Shown: positions 20,623-28,825 of the stretch, one piece after another | Layout: each line of letters starts with the position of its first letter | Position numbering within the stretch: position 1 is the first letter of the stretch | NCBI RefSeq assembly: GCF_000381365.1 | Contig: NZ_KB905470.1 | Span: forward strand, 1-64,000 | DNA from: Bacteroides salyersiae WAL 10018 = DSM 18765 = JCM 12988 | GTDB lineage: Bacteria > Bacteroidota > Bacteroidia > Bacteroidales > Bacteroidaceae | Reading direction: 5' to 3' | DNA: 64,000 nt | Made by a program: the position numbers and the translations under genes | The notes under the pieces: generated by a model | Database searches by the model: none | Told to the model about the DNA's origin: nothing | Seen by the model: only the letters and a program-made list of their open reading frames with translations

Positions 20623-21624
20623 ATGAACAGTAAATATTTCAGAAGAAGAAAACCGTTTGACTTTGATCCGCATCCATTGGACGTGGGCGTCCCTTTTTCC
20701 AAGAACGATACGCATGCGGATGTACACTTTCTTATAAAAGTTCAGCGACTTCCAGAGAGTCAACTTGAAGATCTCTTTTTGCGCCACTTCAACTATTACA
20801 AAGCTGAATTCAACGATACTGACGGCAGAGAGTTTTTTAAAGAATTATGGCAGACTGTTAATTCCGAGCTAAAAAAGGAAAGAAGCAAATCACAGGAAAA
20901 GCTGTCGGCGACACAGAAAAGAAGAAACGACCTTAGAATACAGAAATTCCAGTATTTCATCGAGAATATCCTTCCCAAATATGACCGATGGAATTTCACG
21001 GTAAGTCTGTCAAAAAAATATGAGATAGTCAGCGAGCAACTATTGCAAGAAGTAAAGAGCAAAACTCAAATAGAATTCCAGCGGACACAGGAATTGATCG
21101 ATTCGGCATTTACGAAACTTGCCAATTCATCCAATGCAAGTACAGAATCCAATATAAATACCATAAAAACTATTCTGGAGAACTATCTAGATTCGAACAA
21201 AGAGGAACAGGAAGAATTAAAAAAGCAATTCATCCAGAAACAAAATCTCGATCGTTTGCTAGCACAGTATAATACGACATTAAAAGAATTGGATGAATTT
21301 AAAGAACAGGTTAAAAAGCTCAAAAAAGAGAAATCCCGATTGAATTCCTTGGATCATCATAAAATCAATATACTGAACGGCGACAAACTTAATCTGATCG
21401 CGTTGTTTGATGAATTTATGAAAGCAAAGATAATAATCAACGGAAAAGCAGAAACATTCCTAGGGACTAACGCCCATATAACATGGGCAAAAATCATTTC
21501 CAATCATTTTTTGGAACATGATAAGCCAATTCCATTCGGAACAGTAGAGAACTATTTTTGTGACGGTAAACCCACCGACATTGACAATTCAGATCGCAAA
21601 TTCAAAATTATTCCAATTGAATAG
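20623..21624 (+). CDS. Hypothetical coiled-coil protein
   Basis: 333 residues, 4 bp after the integrase, so co-transcribed. I do not recognise a named domain. The middle (about 180-245) is a Lys/Glu-rich coiled coil. The C-terminal part (about 250-330, HITWAKIISNHFLE) looks globular. Proteins of this shape often follow integrases in Bacteroidetes mobilizable elements, so a role in element maintenance is a guess. Confidence 0.7.
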   Translation: MNSKYFRRRKPFDFDPHPLDVGVPFSKNDTHADVHFLIKVQRLPESQLEDLFLRHFNYYKAEFNDTDGREFFKELWQTVNSELKKERSKSQEKLSATQKRRNDLRIQKFQYFIENILPKYDRWNFTVSLSKKYEIVSEQLLQEVKSKTQIEFQRTQELIDSAFTKLANSSNASTESNINTIKTILENYLDSNKEEQEELKKQFIQKQNLDRLLAQYNTTLKELDEFKEQVKKLKKEKSRLNSLDHHKINILNGDKLNLIALFDEFMKAKIIINGKAETFLGTNAHITWAKIISNHFLEHDKPIPFGTVENYFCDGKPTDIDNSDRKFKIIPIE

Positions 21625-21656
21625 CCAGAAGATAAATCATACCACCCCCTTGCAGA

Positions 21657-21690
21657 GATGCCGTTCAAAATTCTGAACGGCATTTTTTGT
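21657..21690 (+). terminator. Rho-independent terminator
   Basis: ATGCCGTTCA and TGAACGGCAT form a perfect 10-bp stem around a short AAAATTC-like loop, followed by TTTTTTG. It ends the integrase transcript. Confidence 0.85.
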
Positions 21691-21781
21691 GGTCTTGCTT
21701 GCCCAATTTTGTGTCAAGTTAATTAAACGAAGAAAGTGGCCATGACTTCGACATTCTTAAATTGATAAACATGAGCAAAGT

Positions 21782-22081
21782 ATGATTACACTGGATCGAA
21801 ATGCCCTTAGAGATTGTGTCAAGGATGCAGTTAGGGAAGAACTACAGGTTTTTATTTCAAAGGTTGGTAATATGGACGATCCTCCGCAAAAAAAGCAACC
21901 GACAAAACTAATGACCAAAAAGGAAATGGCAAACGAGCTTGATATTTCCCTTGTCAGCCTGACCGAATGGATGAAACAGGGGCGTATTCCCTATAAACGT
22001 ATGGGAAAGCGCATTTACTTCAACAAAGAAGATGTTATGGCATCCATGACGAACTTCAACCATAACAAAGGAGGTAAATAA
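21782..22081 (+). CDS. Helix-turn-helix excisionase-family protein
   Basis: 99 residues. A MerR/Xis-like winged helix lies near residues 43-85 (MTKKEMANELDISLVSLTEWMKQGRIPYKRMGKRIYFNKEDV), the standard helix_turn_helix_17 pattern. It may be the excisionase of the nested element or the regulator of the genes below. The stop overlaps the next ATG by one base. Confidence 0.85.
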   Translation: MITLDRNALRDCVKDAVREELQVFISKVGNMDDPPQKKQPTKLMTKKEMANELDISLVSLTEWMKQGRIPYKRMGKRIYFNKEDVMASMTNFNHNKGGK

Positions 22082-23127
22082 TGATCTCGTTTAACCAGGA
22101 CATAGCCACTGCATTGGATAGGGCTATAGTAAAAATAACAGATAAATTTTTAGAACCTCCGATCATGATAACAATCAGCAATTCCGATTCCGTTATCGGT
22201 ACATTAGGAAATTTCAGCGCATCCACCGGAAAGGCCAAGAGTAGGAAAACATTCAATGTGATTTCATTGGTCGCTGCTGCATTGAGCGGAAAACAGATAT
22301 TACAGTATAAGGTCAAAGTTCCCATAAACCGTCCATTGGTACTGTACTGCGATACGGAGCAGAGCAGATTCCATTGCCACAGGTTGATTTCAAGGGTTTA
22401 CAAACTCATAAATTACCCGACAACGGAAGTCCATGAAAACCTAAAATTTATATCCCTGAGGGAATACCCCACTAAAGAGCGCATAAGTATCATCGAATAT
22501 GCCCTGTCCAAATATGCGGGCAAAATATGTCTGGTCATCATAGACGGGATCAGGGATCTTGTTTACGACATCAATAATGCTACGGAAGCGACCGAAATTA
22601 CCGGCAAGCTGATGAAATGGTCACAGGAGCTGAATATACACATCCATACCGTACTGCACCTAAACAAGGGTGATGACAACACCAGAGGGCATTTGGGGAC
22701 AGAATTGAACAATAAGGCTGAATCCATATTACAGGTCACCAAAAGCGATCTGGATACAAACTACAGCACCGTGGCGCCAAAGTTCATCAGGGATATCGAG
22801 TTTGAGCCATTTACCTTTTTTATCGATGATGGTTTGCCCGTACTGGATGAGAACTTTGACCTGTCAGGTACAGTATCGAGAAAGGGATTCGACTATCAGG
22901 AGCTTTCCAAAGAGAACCATCGGGAAGTGTTACAGGAAATGTTCAACGGCAGTGAAATAACCTGCACATATGATGAATATGTTGGCAGATTACGGAATGC
23001 GTATCTGGCAAAGGGCTTCAATTTCGGCATCAATAAAGCCAAACAGCTGAAGACATTTCTGGAAAACAAACGGATGGTCATCAAAAACGATAAGACCTAC
23101 CGGTTCAACCCTGAATTCTATTATTAA
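22081..23127 (+). CDS. RepA-like AAA ATPase / helicase
   Basis: 348 residues. A Walker A-type loop (ASTGKAKSRKT near 42-52) and Walker B (CLVIIDGIRD near 147-156) mark a RecA-fold ATPase of the RepA/AAA_25 kind found in plasmids and mobilizable islands. With the primase downstream it probably starts replication or unwinds the excised circle. It is translationally coupled to the HTH gene. A 15-bp inverted repeat separates it from the primase. Confidence 0.8.
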   Translation: MISFNQDIATALDRAIVKITDKFLEPPIMITISNSDSVIGTLGNFSASTGKAKSRKTFNVISLVAAALSGKQILQYKVKVPINRPLVLYCDTEQSRFHCHRLISRVYKLINYPTTEVHENLKFISLREYPTKERISIIEYALSKYAGKICLVIIDGIRDLVYDINNATEATEITGKLMKWSQELNIHIHTVLHLNKGDDNTRGHLGTELNNKAESILQVTKSDLDTNYSTVAPKFIRDIEFEPFTFFIDDGLPVLDENFDLSGTVSRKGFDYQELSKENHREVLQEMFNGSEITCTYDEYVGRLRNAYLAKGFNFGINKAKQLKTFLENKRMVIKNDKTYRFNPEFYY

Positions 23128-23132
23128 AAAAC

Positions 23133-23180
23133 AGGTTTAGTTTAGTCCGCCCCTATATAGTAATAGACTAAACTAAACCT
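23133..23180. repeat. 15-bp perfect inverted repeat between ATPase and primase genes
   Basis: AGGTTTAGTTTAGTC (23133-23147) and GACTAAACTAAACCT (23166-23180) are perfect inverse copies with an 18-base spacer. Each arm holds a GTTTA direct repeat. There is no T run. It could be a replication origin or a protein-binding site, or it could limit transcription into the primase. Confidence 0.7.
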
Positions 23181-23197
23181 ACTTTAAAATTAAGATT

Positions 23198-24151
23198 ATG
23201 ACATGTGATGAATTAAAGCGCATACCGCTCATATCCATATTAAATTATCTACAGATACCATGCGCAAGGATGAACAGCCGTGAAGCATGGTTTAAAAACC
23301 CATTCAATGGAGGAGACGAAAGAACGGCTTCGACAAAGTTGGATATCCATAGGAATATCTGGTACTCGCATTCGGAAGGATTCGGAGGAAATAACATTGA
23401 CTTCCTGATGAAGTTTTTGGATACGGAAAACCTATCAACTGTTTTAGATTGGGCTGATGAAAGAAAAAATATCTTTTCTTTTCACCAGCAGACCGTATTG
23501 GATAAAGTACAGGTCATGCAACAAGAAAATGAACGCGCTTACACCATCCTTTCCGTTGAGCCTCTCGGAAACAAAGCTCTGACAGACTATCTGACCGACG
23601 TACGCAAAATAGATATTGAAATTGCCAGAGTATACTGTCAGGAAATCTATTACCGGACGGCAAAAGGACAGACGTACTTTGCCGCAAGTTTTAAGAATGA
23701 TGCAGGTGGATACGAACTGCGCAACAGCTATGATAAACGCTCCCTATTGACAAAGGGGATCACCACGATCGATAACGGCAACAAAGATGTTGTTTTGTTT
23801 GAGGGCTTCACGGATCTGCTATCCTTTATGACGTTAAAAAAGAATGCAGGTAAGCCGTATCTAAATACGAACTTCTGTATCCTGAATACGACCGCCAATC
23901 TGCAAAAAGCATATCCATTCTTAGGGCGACATAACGGAATAACAAGCTATCTGGACACAGATAGCAGTGGTTTAAAATCGTACAACAGTTTGCGAAGCCA
24001 TTTTGAAAAAACGCACACCGTAAAAAATGGAATGGAAGAATTGCAGAGGCAAGACAACAGGATCAAGGATGTCAATGACTATCTGATTTTCACATCATCC
24101 AAAGAACAGACCCAAAATATTCAATCGGGAAGAAAACTATCGAATAGGTAG
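23198..24151 (+). CDS. Toprim-domain DNA primase of mobilizable element
   Basis: 317 residues. The N-terminal part resembles a CHC2 primase zinc-finger fold without clear cysteines (PCARMNSREAWFKNPF, then FGGNNIDFLM). The C-terminal Toprim domain has DVVLFEGFTDLLSF (catalytic Glu) near 198-211 and YLDTDSSGLK (DxD) near 249-258. It likely primes second-strand synthesis after transfer or replication. Confidence 0.82.
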   Translation: MTCDELKRIPLISILNYLQIPCARMNSREAWFKNPFNGGDERTASTKLDIHRNIWYSHSEGFGGNNIDFLMKFLDTENLSTVLDWADERKNIFSFHQQTVLDKVQVMQQENERAYTILSVEPLGNKALTDYLTDVRKIDIEIARVYCQEIYYRTAKGQTYFAASFKNDAGGYELRNSYDKRSLLTKGITTIDNGNKDVVLFEGFTDLLSFMTLKKNAGKPYLNTNFCILNTTANLQKAYPFLGRHNGITSYLDTDSSGLKSYNSLRSHFEKTHTVKNGMEELQRQDNRIKDVNDYLIFTSSKEQTQNIQSGRKLSNR

Positions 24152-24164
24152 GAAGCAAGGTTGT

Positions 24165-24183
24165 GTTTTGGTGACCCCAAAAC
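24165..24183. other. Candidate oriT hairpin of the nested element
   Basis: GTTTTGG and CCAAAAC pair across a TGACC loop, about 40 bp upstream of the mobilization genes. This is the usual place and shape of an oriT beside a MOBP relaxase. The nick site is not known. Confidence 0.4.
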
Positions 24184-24221
24184 CGATTGGCTCCCGATGG
24201 TCACAGCTAAAAAGAAACAAG

Positions 24222-24584
24222 ATGAAAAATAACAAGAAAAAAGGCGGAAGACCCGCACTCGAAAATAAAAAACAGTTCAGGATCAATGTCCGTTTCGATG
24301 AAAGCGAACATAACAGAGTTTTGCATAATGCAAAAATTGCAGGTATGAGCAAATCGGAATGGGTACGCAAATCTGCGATCCTACGAAAAATTACACCTAG
24401 GTTTACCGAAGAACAATTGAAAGCTTTTAGGGCGATTACTGGGGCTTCGAACAATCTAAATCAGCTAACTAAAAAAGCACACCAGTCTGGACTGATTGAG
24501 GTGACACAGGAATGCAAAAATACGATCCATCACATTAACCATTGTATCAATAAACTACTGCACCATGATAGCGAAGATAATTGA
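24222..24584 (+). CDS. Mobilization accessory protein (MobA/MobC-like, ribbon-helix-helix)
   Basis: 120 residues from the ATG at 24222 (MKNNKKKGGRP). The region QFRINVRFDESEHNRV followed by AGMSKSEWVRKSAI is the ribbon-helix-helix DNA-binding part of relaxosome proteins. It binds oriT and recruits the relaxase, whose gene overlaps the 3' end by 20 nt. A longer start at 24168 would run through the candidate oriT. Confidence 0.82.
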   Translation: MKNNKKKGGRPALENKKQFRINVRFDESEHNRVLHNAKIAGMSKSEWVRKSAILRKITPRFTEEQLKAFRAITGASNNLNQLTKKAHQSGLIEVTQECKNTIHHINHCINKLLHHDSEDN

Positions 24585-25476
24585 GGGCCGATCTTTCGGC
24601 GGATGCGTTGGATACGCCCTGAAAAAAGATAGTGAGATTATCCATGTAAATGGATTACGGACGGATTCGGCAAAGACCATCACACAGGACTTTAATTTTC
24701 AGCGGATGCTGAATCCAAGATTGGGCAAGGCAGTCGGACACATTATTCTTTCGTGGAATACAGAAGATAAAAACAAGCTGAATAATGACATCATGCTATC
24801 CGCAGCTAAGCGTTATTTATCAAAATTAGATATTAGGGATACCCAATGCTTAATGGTGCGCCACCACGACCGCCAACATGATCATATCCATATTATTTTT
24901 AATCGGGTAAACGATCATGGCAAAACTATCTCCAATAGCAATCAGCGGTATAAGAGCTTTAAAGCTTGTAAAGAATTAAATGCATTATATGGCTTTAAGC
25001 AGTCCGAAGGAAAACGAAATGTCAACAGAGGTAGACTGAAAGGTAATGATCTAACGAAATACCAAATTTACGACACCGTCAAGGCAGGCATACGACACAG
25101 TAAAAACTGGAAGGAACTACAAAATTATATCCGTTACAGAGGTGTGGAAATGCAGTTTAAATATAGATTGGGGTCGGATGAGGTTCAAGGTATTTCGTTC
25201 ATCAAAGATGAACAGACATTTCGGGGTTCTGCCATAGACCGCTCATTGAGCTTCGGACAGATCGACAAGGCTTTAAATAGCATAGATAATTCTATTGAAC
25301 TAAATCAAATTACTGGAAGCTATGTTTCGAAGGATCATTCTATAGACAGAAATATCGGAGAAACACTTGGTCACATAACATCAGCTTTATTTTCGAACCC
25401 CGAAATTACACCAGAGCAAGATGATCCGTTGATCAAGAAAAGAAAAAAGAAAGAGAATTACGGACTAAAACGTTAA
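24565..25476 (+). CDS. Relaxase of the nested mobilizable element
   Basis: 303 residues. The MOBP-type relaxase signature is visible: HHDRQHDHIHIIFNRVN (three-His metal site) near 93-109, and the N-terminal MIAKIIEGRSFGGCVGYAL with Tyr17 as a possible nucleophile. It nicks oriT so that the host ICE can mobilize the element in trans. It overlaps the accessory gene, and the next gene starts 4 bp later. Confidence 0.88.
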   Translation: MIAKIIEGRSFGGCVGYALKKDSEIIHVNGLRTDSAKTITQDFNFQRMLNPRLGKAVGHIILSWNTEDKNKLNNDIMLSAAKRYLSKLDIRDTQCLMVRHHDRQHDHIHIIFNRVNDHGKTISNSNQRYKSFKACKELNALYGFKQSEGKRNVNRGRLKGNDLTKYQIYDTVKAGIRHSKNWKELQNYIRYRGVEMQFKYRLGSDEVQGISFIKDEQTFRGSAIDRSLSFGQIDKALNSIDNSIELNQITGSYVSKDHSIDRNIGETLGHITSALFSNPEITPEQDDPLIKKRKKKENYGLKR

Positions 25477-25480
25477 TACC

Positions 25481-26155
25481 ATGAACACAGAATTAGAAAA
25501 TATACAGCAACAGGTAAGCGCATTGCAGGAAAACACAGACTTGATCACGCAGGATATTGTACGAATAATGCCTACAATTGTCTCCCTACTTTCTGAAAAT
25601 GAAAAGAAAATGCAGGAATTTCATGAAATGCGAGCAAAGGATCAGGAACTACTACAACAGATCAAGCAATTTATTAAAAGAGAAAACGATGTACTATCTA
25701 AGATCATTAACGATTATGGGACACTTCAGGATGTAGCTAATGAAATCTCCACAATAACTAGACAGGAATTAGCTGTATTAACAATCAAAGAAAAAGACAT
25801 TGTTTCAAAGATAGCTGAAATTCCTGATCAGGTCATTGTAAAACATCATTACGGCATTGATCTCAAATCAACACCTCTGATCATTGTTATGATAGCATTA
25901 TCTACCATTATTTCGCTAGGTCTCGGTGTTCTATACGAGAAGAACAAACAATTAGACGATAGAAAATCGTATGAAATGCGTTACCGAATGATAGAATTGG
26001 AGCTACCGCATGTAACATCGCATATCGATTCTACTCATTCTCTTAACCCTAAGAAATTCCATAATTTGGTGATTAAAAGAGAGGAAGAAAATAAACTATT
26101 AAACAGTATAGACCAAAAACGTCAGGAGATCAAAAACTTAAACAGTCCTGAATAA
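25481..26155 (+). CDS. Hypothetical membrane coiled-coil protein of mob operon
   Basis: 224 residues. An N-terminal coiled coil (about 1-75) and one membrane segment (LIIVMIALSTIISLGLGVLY, about 132-151) can be seen, followed by a charged tail. It is co-transcribed with the relaxase. Similar third genes occur in Bacteroides mob operons, but the function is unknown. The stop codon lies inside the first structured element of the cassette array. Confidence 0.7.
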   Translation: MNTELENIQQQVSALQENTDLITQDIVRIMPTIVSLLSENEKKMQEFHEMRAKDQELLQQIKQFIKRENDVLSKIINDYGTLQDVANEISTITRQELAVLTIKEKDIVSKIAEIPDQVIVKHHYGIDLKSTPLIIVMIALSTIISLGLGVLYEKNKQLDDRKSYEMRYRMIELELPHVTSHIDSTHSLNPKKFHNLVIKREEENKLLNSIDQKRQEIKNLNSPE

Positions 26156-26295
26156 CGGCTCGGCGACTTGGCGAAGTAGCGAAGCTGTATCGAAGATACA
26201 AAAGCGGAGCTATTTAGCCAAGTCGCTTGTTGTAAGCAGTCCGCGAAGCGGCGGCTTACGGCAAGCGACGTAAGTCGCCGAGCCATTGTTAGCAA
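26154..26295. repeat. attC-like structured element 0, outer end of array
   Basis: AAC at 26154-26156 is followed by GGCTCGGCGACTT (26157-26169), whose perfect 13-bp inverse lies at 26272-26284. GTTAGCAA follows. A competing pairing exists inside: GCGACTTGGC with GCCAAGTCGC (26217-26226). It resembles the other array elements in size and AAC...GTT ends but differs in its GC-rich interior. Confidence 0.5.
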
Positions 26296-26308
26296 GGAGC
26301 GCAGCGGA

Positions 26309-26448
26309 TTGCTAACAACGTGCCGCGTATTGGCGATGGGCGGGATTTTTAGCACTGAACTTTAATCGAAGAACAGAAGTTGAATTTTGCACTTCCGTTG
26401 ATACGAAGCCGTTCAGCCCGCCTATTGCCAATACGATGTTGTACGACG
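26309..26448. repeat. attC-like structured element a (end of aadS cassette)
   Basis: The ends are TTGCTAACAAC and GTTGTACGACG. Inner arms are CGTATTGGC (26326-26334) with GCCAATACG (26427-26435), and GGCGGG with CCCGCC. The unpaired centre carries ATTTTTAGCACTGAACTT, a motif shared with the other elements. The layout matches an integron attC (R''-L''-variable-L'-R'). Confidence 0.65.
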
Positions 26449-26451
26449 TAG

Positions 26452-27315
26452 TTATGTTTTGGGTTTTAGTCCAGCTAAATATTTTCGTATGTCATTTTCT
26501 AATTTATCCGGGTATTTGTACTCTAATTTTTTTGACAATTCAGTTCCTATTTCTGAAACTAAATCAGTCATTGAAAATAGAGCAGTCCAATTTTCCTTTA
26601 TATCGCTCCCTGAAAATGTTTGTTCTGTTTTAGCCCACATTTCCTGGTTAAGATACTTTTTGAAAAGTCGTCCATATTTATTGGTCGTTATGTTCCAATT
26701 GTGTTCACTTGCAATGTGCCATTCAATTAAAGGAATTAGATATTCTGTGCGAATAACGGTTTCCGACATAAATTTCGCATAGAATATTTCATCTCTCACA
26801 AGACACTTTGCCACGTAAGTTGTGTCCCACCAAAAATCGTTTATTAGATTTTGAAACTCTTTTTCAGACGGTTTTTTGATAATGGAAATTTGATAAGTTG
26901 GTTTCAGCATTTGCTTTGTAATACCATCTTTATCAATTAAAATTTTATAACCAATATCCCAATCTTCTGGTAATTCTTTCTCTTGCGTTTCCTTTATAAA
27001 TTTTGATTTGCTGTAAAGTTTAAAATCTACTTTCACACCGTCTTCATAAAGTAGCATTTTCATTGCGTGTTTATGGTTAAAACAACTTTCGTCTTCTTCA
27101 ATCATAGCAATTGGATTTCCGAATTTAAGCGTCCAGCTTTTGTCTGAAATGTAATTTGTATTATCCTCAAAAACAAATTCAATGTCTAAATCACTAAATT
27201 CGTCAACAAGTGCTAAAGGATTTACAAGTGAACTTGTCAGAAGAAGAACTCTTACATCTTCGTTTTTCTCCGACCATTCTATAATTGTTCTTAACTTTTC
27301 TTCTCTGACTTTCAT
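26452..27315 (-). CDS. aadS: Aminoglycoside 6-adenylyltransferase AadS
   Basis: 287 residues from the ATG at 27315, as in the AadS of Bacteroides transposons. It adenylylates streptomycin. The nucleotidyltransferase site is visible: LTSSLVNPLALVDEFSDLDIEF holds the Asp pair (near 26-47), and the second acidic motif is VKVDFKLY near 95. In Bacteroides the gene is reported as phenotypically silent unless mutated. A longer frame to 27384 only translates the structured element upstream. It is a single-gene cassette between elements a and b. Confidence 0.93.
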   Translation of the reverse strand: MKVREEKLRTIIEWSEKNEDVRVLLLTSSLVNPLALVDEFSDLDIEFVFEDNTNYISDKSWTLKFGNPIAMIEEDESCFNHKHAMKMLLYEDGVKVDFKLYSKSKFIKETQEKELPEDWDIGYKILIDKDGITKQMLKPTYQISIIKKPSEKEFQNLINDFWWDTTYVAKCLVRDEIFYAKFMSETVIRTEYLIPLIEWHIASEHNWNITTNKYGRLFKKYLNQEMWAKTEQTFSGSDIKENWTALFSMTDLVSEIGTELSKKLEYKYPDKLENDIRKYLAGLKPKT

Positions 27316-27341
27316 TTTGTTTGGTTCGGTTTTACTATGTC

Positions 27342-27477
27342 GTACAACGTTTGGCAAATTGGCGATGGAGCCGACTTTTAGCACAAATGTTGAATAGAAT
27401 TACTAATCTTCAACATTGCACAAAAGTTCAATAGAAGTACTTCACCGGCTCTATTGCCAATTTGTTTGTTATGTGCC
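27342..27477. repeat. attC-like structured element b (between aadS and tetX2)
   Basis: GTACAAC (27342-27348) and GTTATGTGCC (27468-27477) are the ends. Arms AAATTGGC (27356-27363) and GCCAATTT (27456-27463) are perfect, then GAGCCG pairs with CGGCTC. The centre has CTTTTAGCACAAATGTTGAA, similar to elements a and d. Confidence 0.68.
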
Positions 27478-27490
27478 GTTTTATTCCATT

Positions 27491-28657
27491 TTATACATTT
27501 AACAATTGCTGAAACGTAAAGTCGGGTTTAAACATTTCAATTTCGTTTTGAGTTGATTCTTCTTGTGCTTCTTTGCCATAGATAAACATTTGCTGTTCAT
27601 AATTTTTAACAGCCTCTTCAATGCTATTAAATTTTCCATCGGCTAGATTATCAGACAATATCAAGGCATCCACCAACCCACTATTTACTCCCTGCCCTGC
27701 AAAAGGCGGCATCAAATGTGCGGCATCCCCAATCATTGTTATGGGTAATGGGCGCTTGCTTTTCCAAGGCTTTTCTAAAGGAAATATCCGTGTAGCCAAT
27801 CCTACAAATGACAACGTCGTATGAATCAATTCTTTGTAGCGTTCGTCCCAATCGGAAAATTCTTTCAGAAGAAAATCAACGACACTATTTCTGTTTTGAA
27901 AATCTACCTGCGTTTGGTTTTTCCATTCATCAGGTGTTTTAAAACTTATTCCAAAATGCAATGCACCATTATTATTGGGGTTAGCAAATAATAAATTACC
28001 TTGGTGAGATGCCATTAGCCGGTTTCCATTGCATAGCTGAAAAAATCCAGGACAGTTTATCTCTGGTTGATGAATATCGGCTTGTATATTGAAAGTACCT
28101 GTTTCTTCAACTTCCGTGTCGGTAACAAATTTTCTTACCTTGGACATCCCGCCATTGGCAAGAATAACCAAATCTGCTGTTTCACTCGGTTTATTCTCAA
28201 AAGTTAGTGTCCACTTCTTCTTACCAGGTTCAAGCATAACAAGTTTTCTATCCCAAATAACCGTGTCGTTTTCTAAACTATTCAACAAGATAGCCCTTAA
28301 GTCATTTCTGTTTATTTCAGGATTGTCAAATCGATTTTCGGGCTTTACATTTTTTGTGGATAAAATATTGCCTTTTTCATCAGCAATATTTACACCCATT
28401 GGTAAGGCTAAGTCATAATAAGTTTGTAACAATCCCGCTTTTTTCATTGCTTCCTGACCTGAACCTTTGTGTAGGTCAAGGGTTCCACCAAAAATTCTTG
28501 CCTCTCGGTCGTTGTCTCTTTCGTAAACTGAAACGTCTATGCCGTTTTGCTGTAATAATTTTGCCATAGTCAGTCCAACGGGTCCACCACCAATTATTGC
28601 AACGTTCTTATCACTAAGTAAATTCATTTGTTTGTCTGTATCTATTCGCATTGTCAT
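27491..28657 (-). CDS. tetX2: Tetracycline-inactivating monooxygenase Tet(X2)
   Basis: 388 residues, matching my recollection of the TetX2 sequence from Bacteroides. It is a FAD- and NADPH-dependent enzyme that hydroxylates tetracyclines at C11a, including tigecycline. The FAD fold shows GGGPVGLTMA near 23-32, the DG-type motif, and GDAAHLMPPFAGQGVN near 310-325. It needs oxygen, so it gives no resistance under anaerobic growth, which points to an aerobic donor. It is flanked by elements b and c, whose facing ends are GTTATGTGCC and GGCACATAAC. Confidence 0.97.
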   Translation of the reverse strand: MTMRIDTDKQMNLLSDKNVAIIGGGPVGLTMAKLLQQNGIDVSVYERDNDREARIFGGTLDLHKGSGQEAMKKAGLLQTYYDLALPMGVNIADEKGNILSTKNVKPENRFDNPEINRNDLRAILLNSLENDTVIWDRKLVMLEPGKKKWTLTFENKPSETADLVILANGGMSKVRKFVTDTEVEETGTFNIQADIHQPEINCPGFFQLCNGNRLMASHQGNLLFANPNNNGALHFGISFKTPDEWKNQTQVDFQNRNSVVDFLLKEFSDWDERYKELIHTTLSFVGLATRIFPLEKPWKSKRPLPITMIGDAAHLMPPFAGQGVNSGLVDALILSDNLADGKFNSIEEAVKNYEQQMFIYGKEAQEESTQNEIEMFKPDFTFQQLLNV

Positions 28658-28665
28658 TCAAAAAT

Positions 28666-28806
28666 GGCACATAACGTCCGGCGGCTTGACGCAGGGCGGG
28701 TTTTTACCACTACCTTTCAATCGAAGCCGATACCGTAAAATTAGAAAAAAATGTTCAATCGAAGACGTTTACCCCGCCTTGCGTTTCAAGCCGATTGTTG
28801 TGGGCT
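28666..28806. repeat. attC-like structured element c (between tetX2 and tetX1)
   Basis: The ends are GGCACATAAC (28666-28675) and GTTGTGGGCT (28797-28806). Arms CGGCTTGA..CGCA (28682-28693) pair with TGCG..TCAAGCCG (28780-28793) with one bulge, then GGCGGG pairs with CCCGCC. The centre has TTTTTACCACTACCTTTCAA. Confidence 0.7.
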
Positions 28807-28825
28807 GTTTTTTTTGTCTGTCGAG

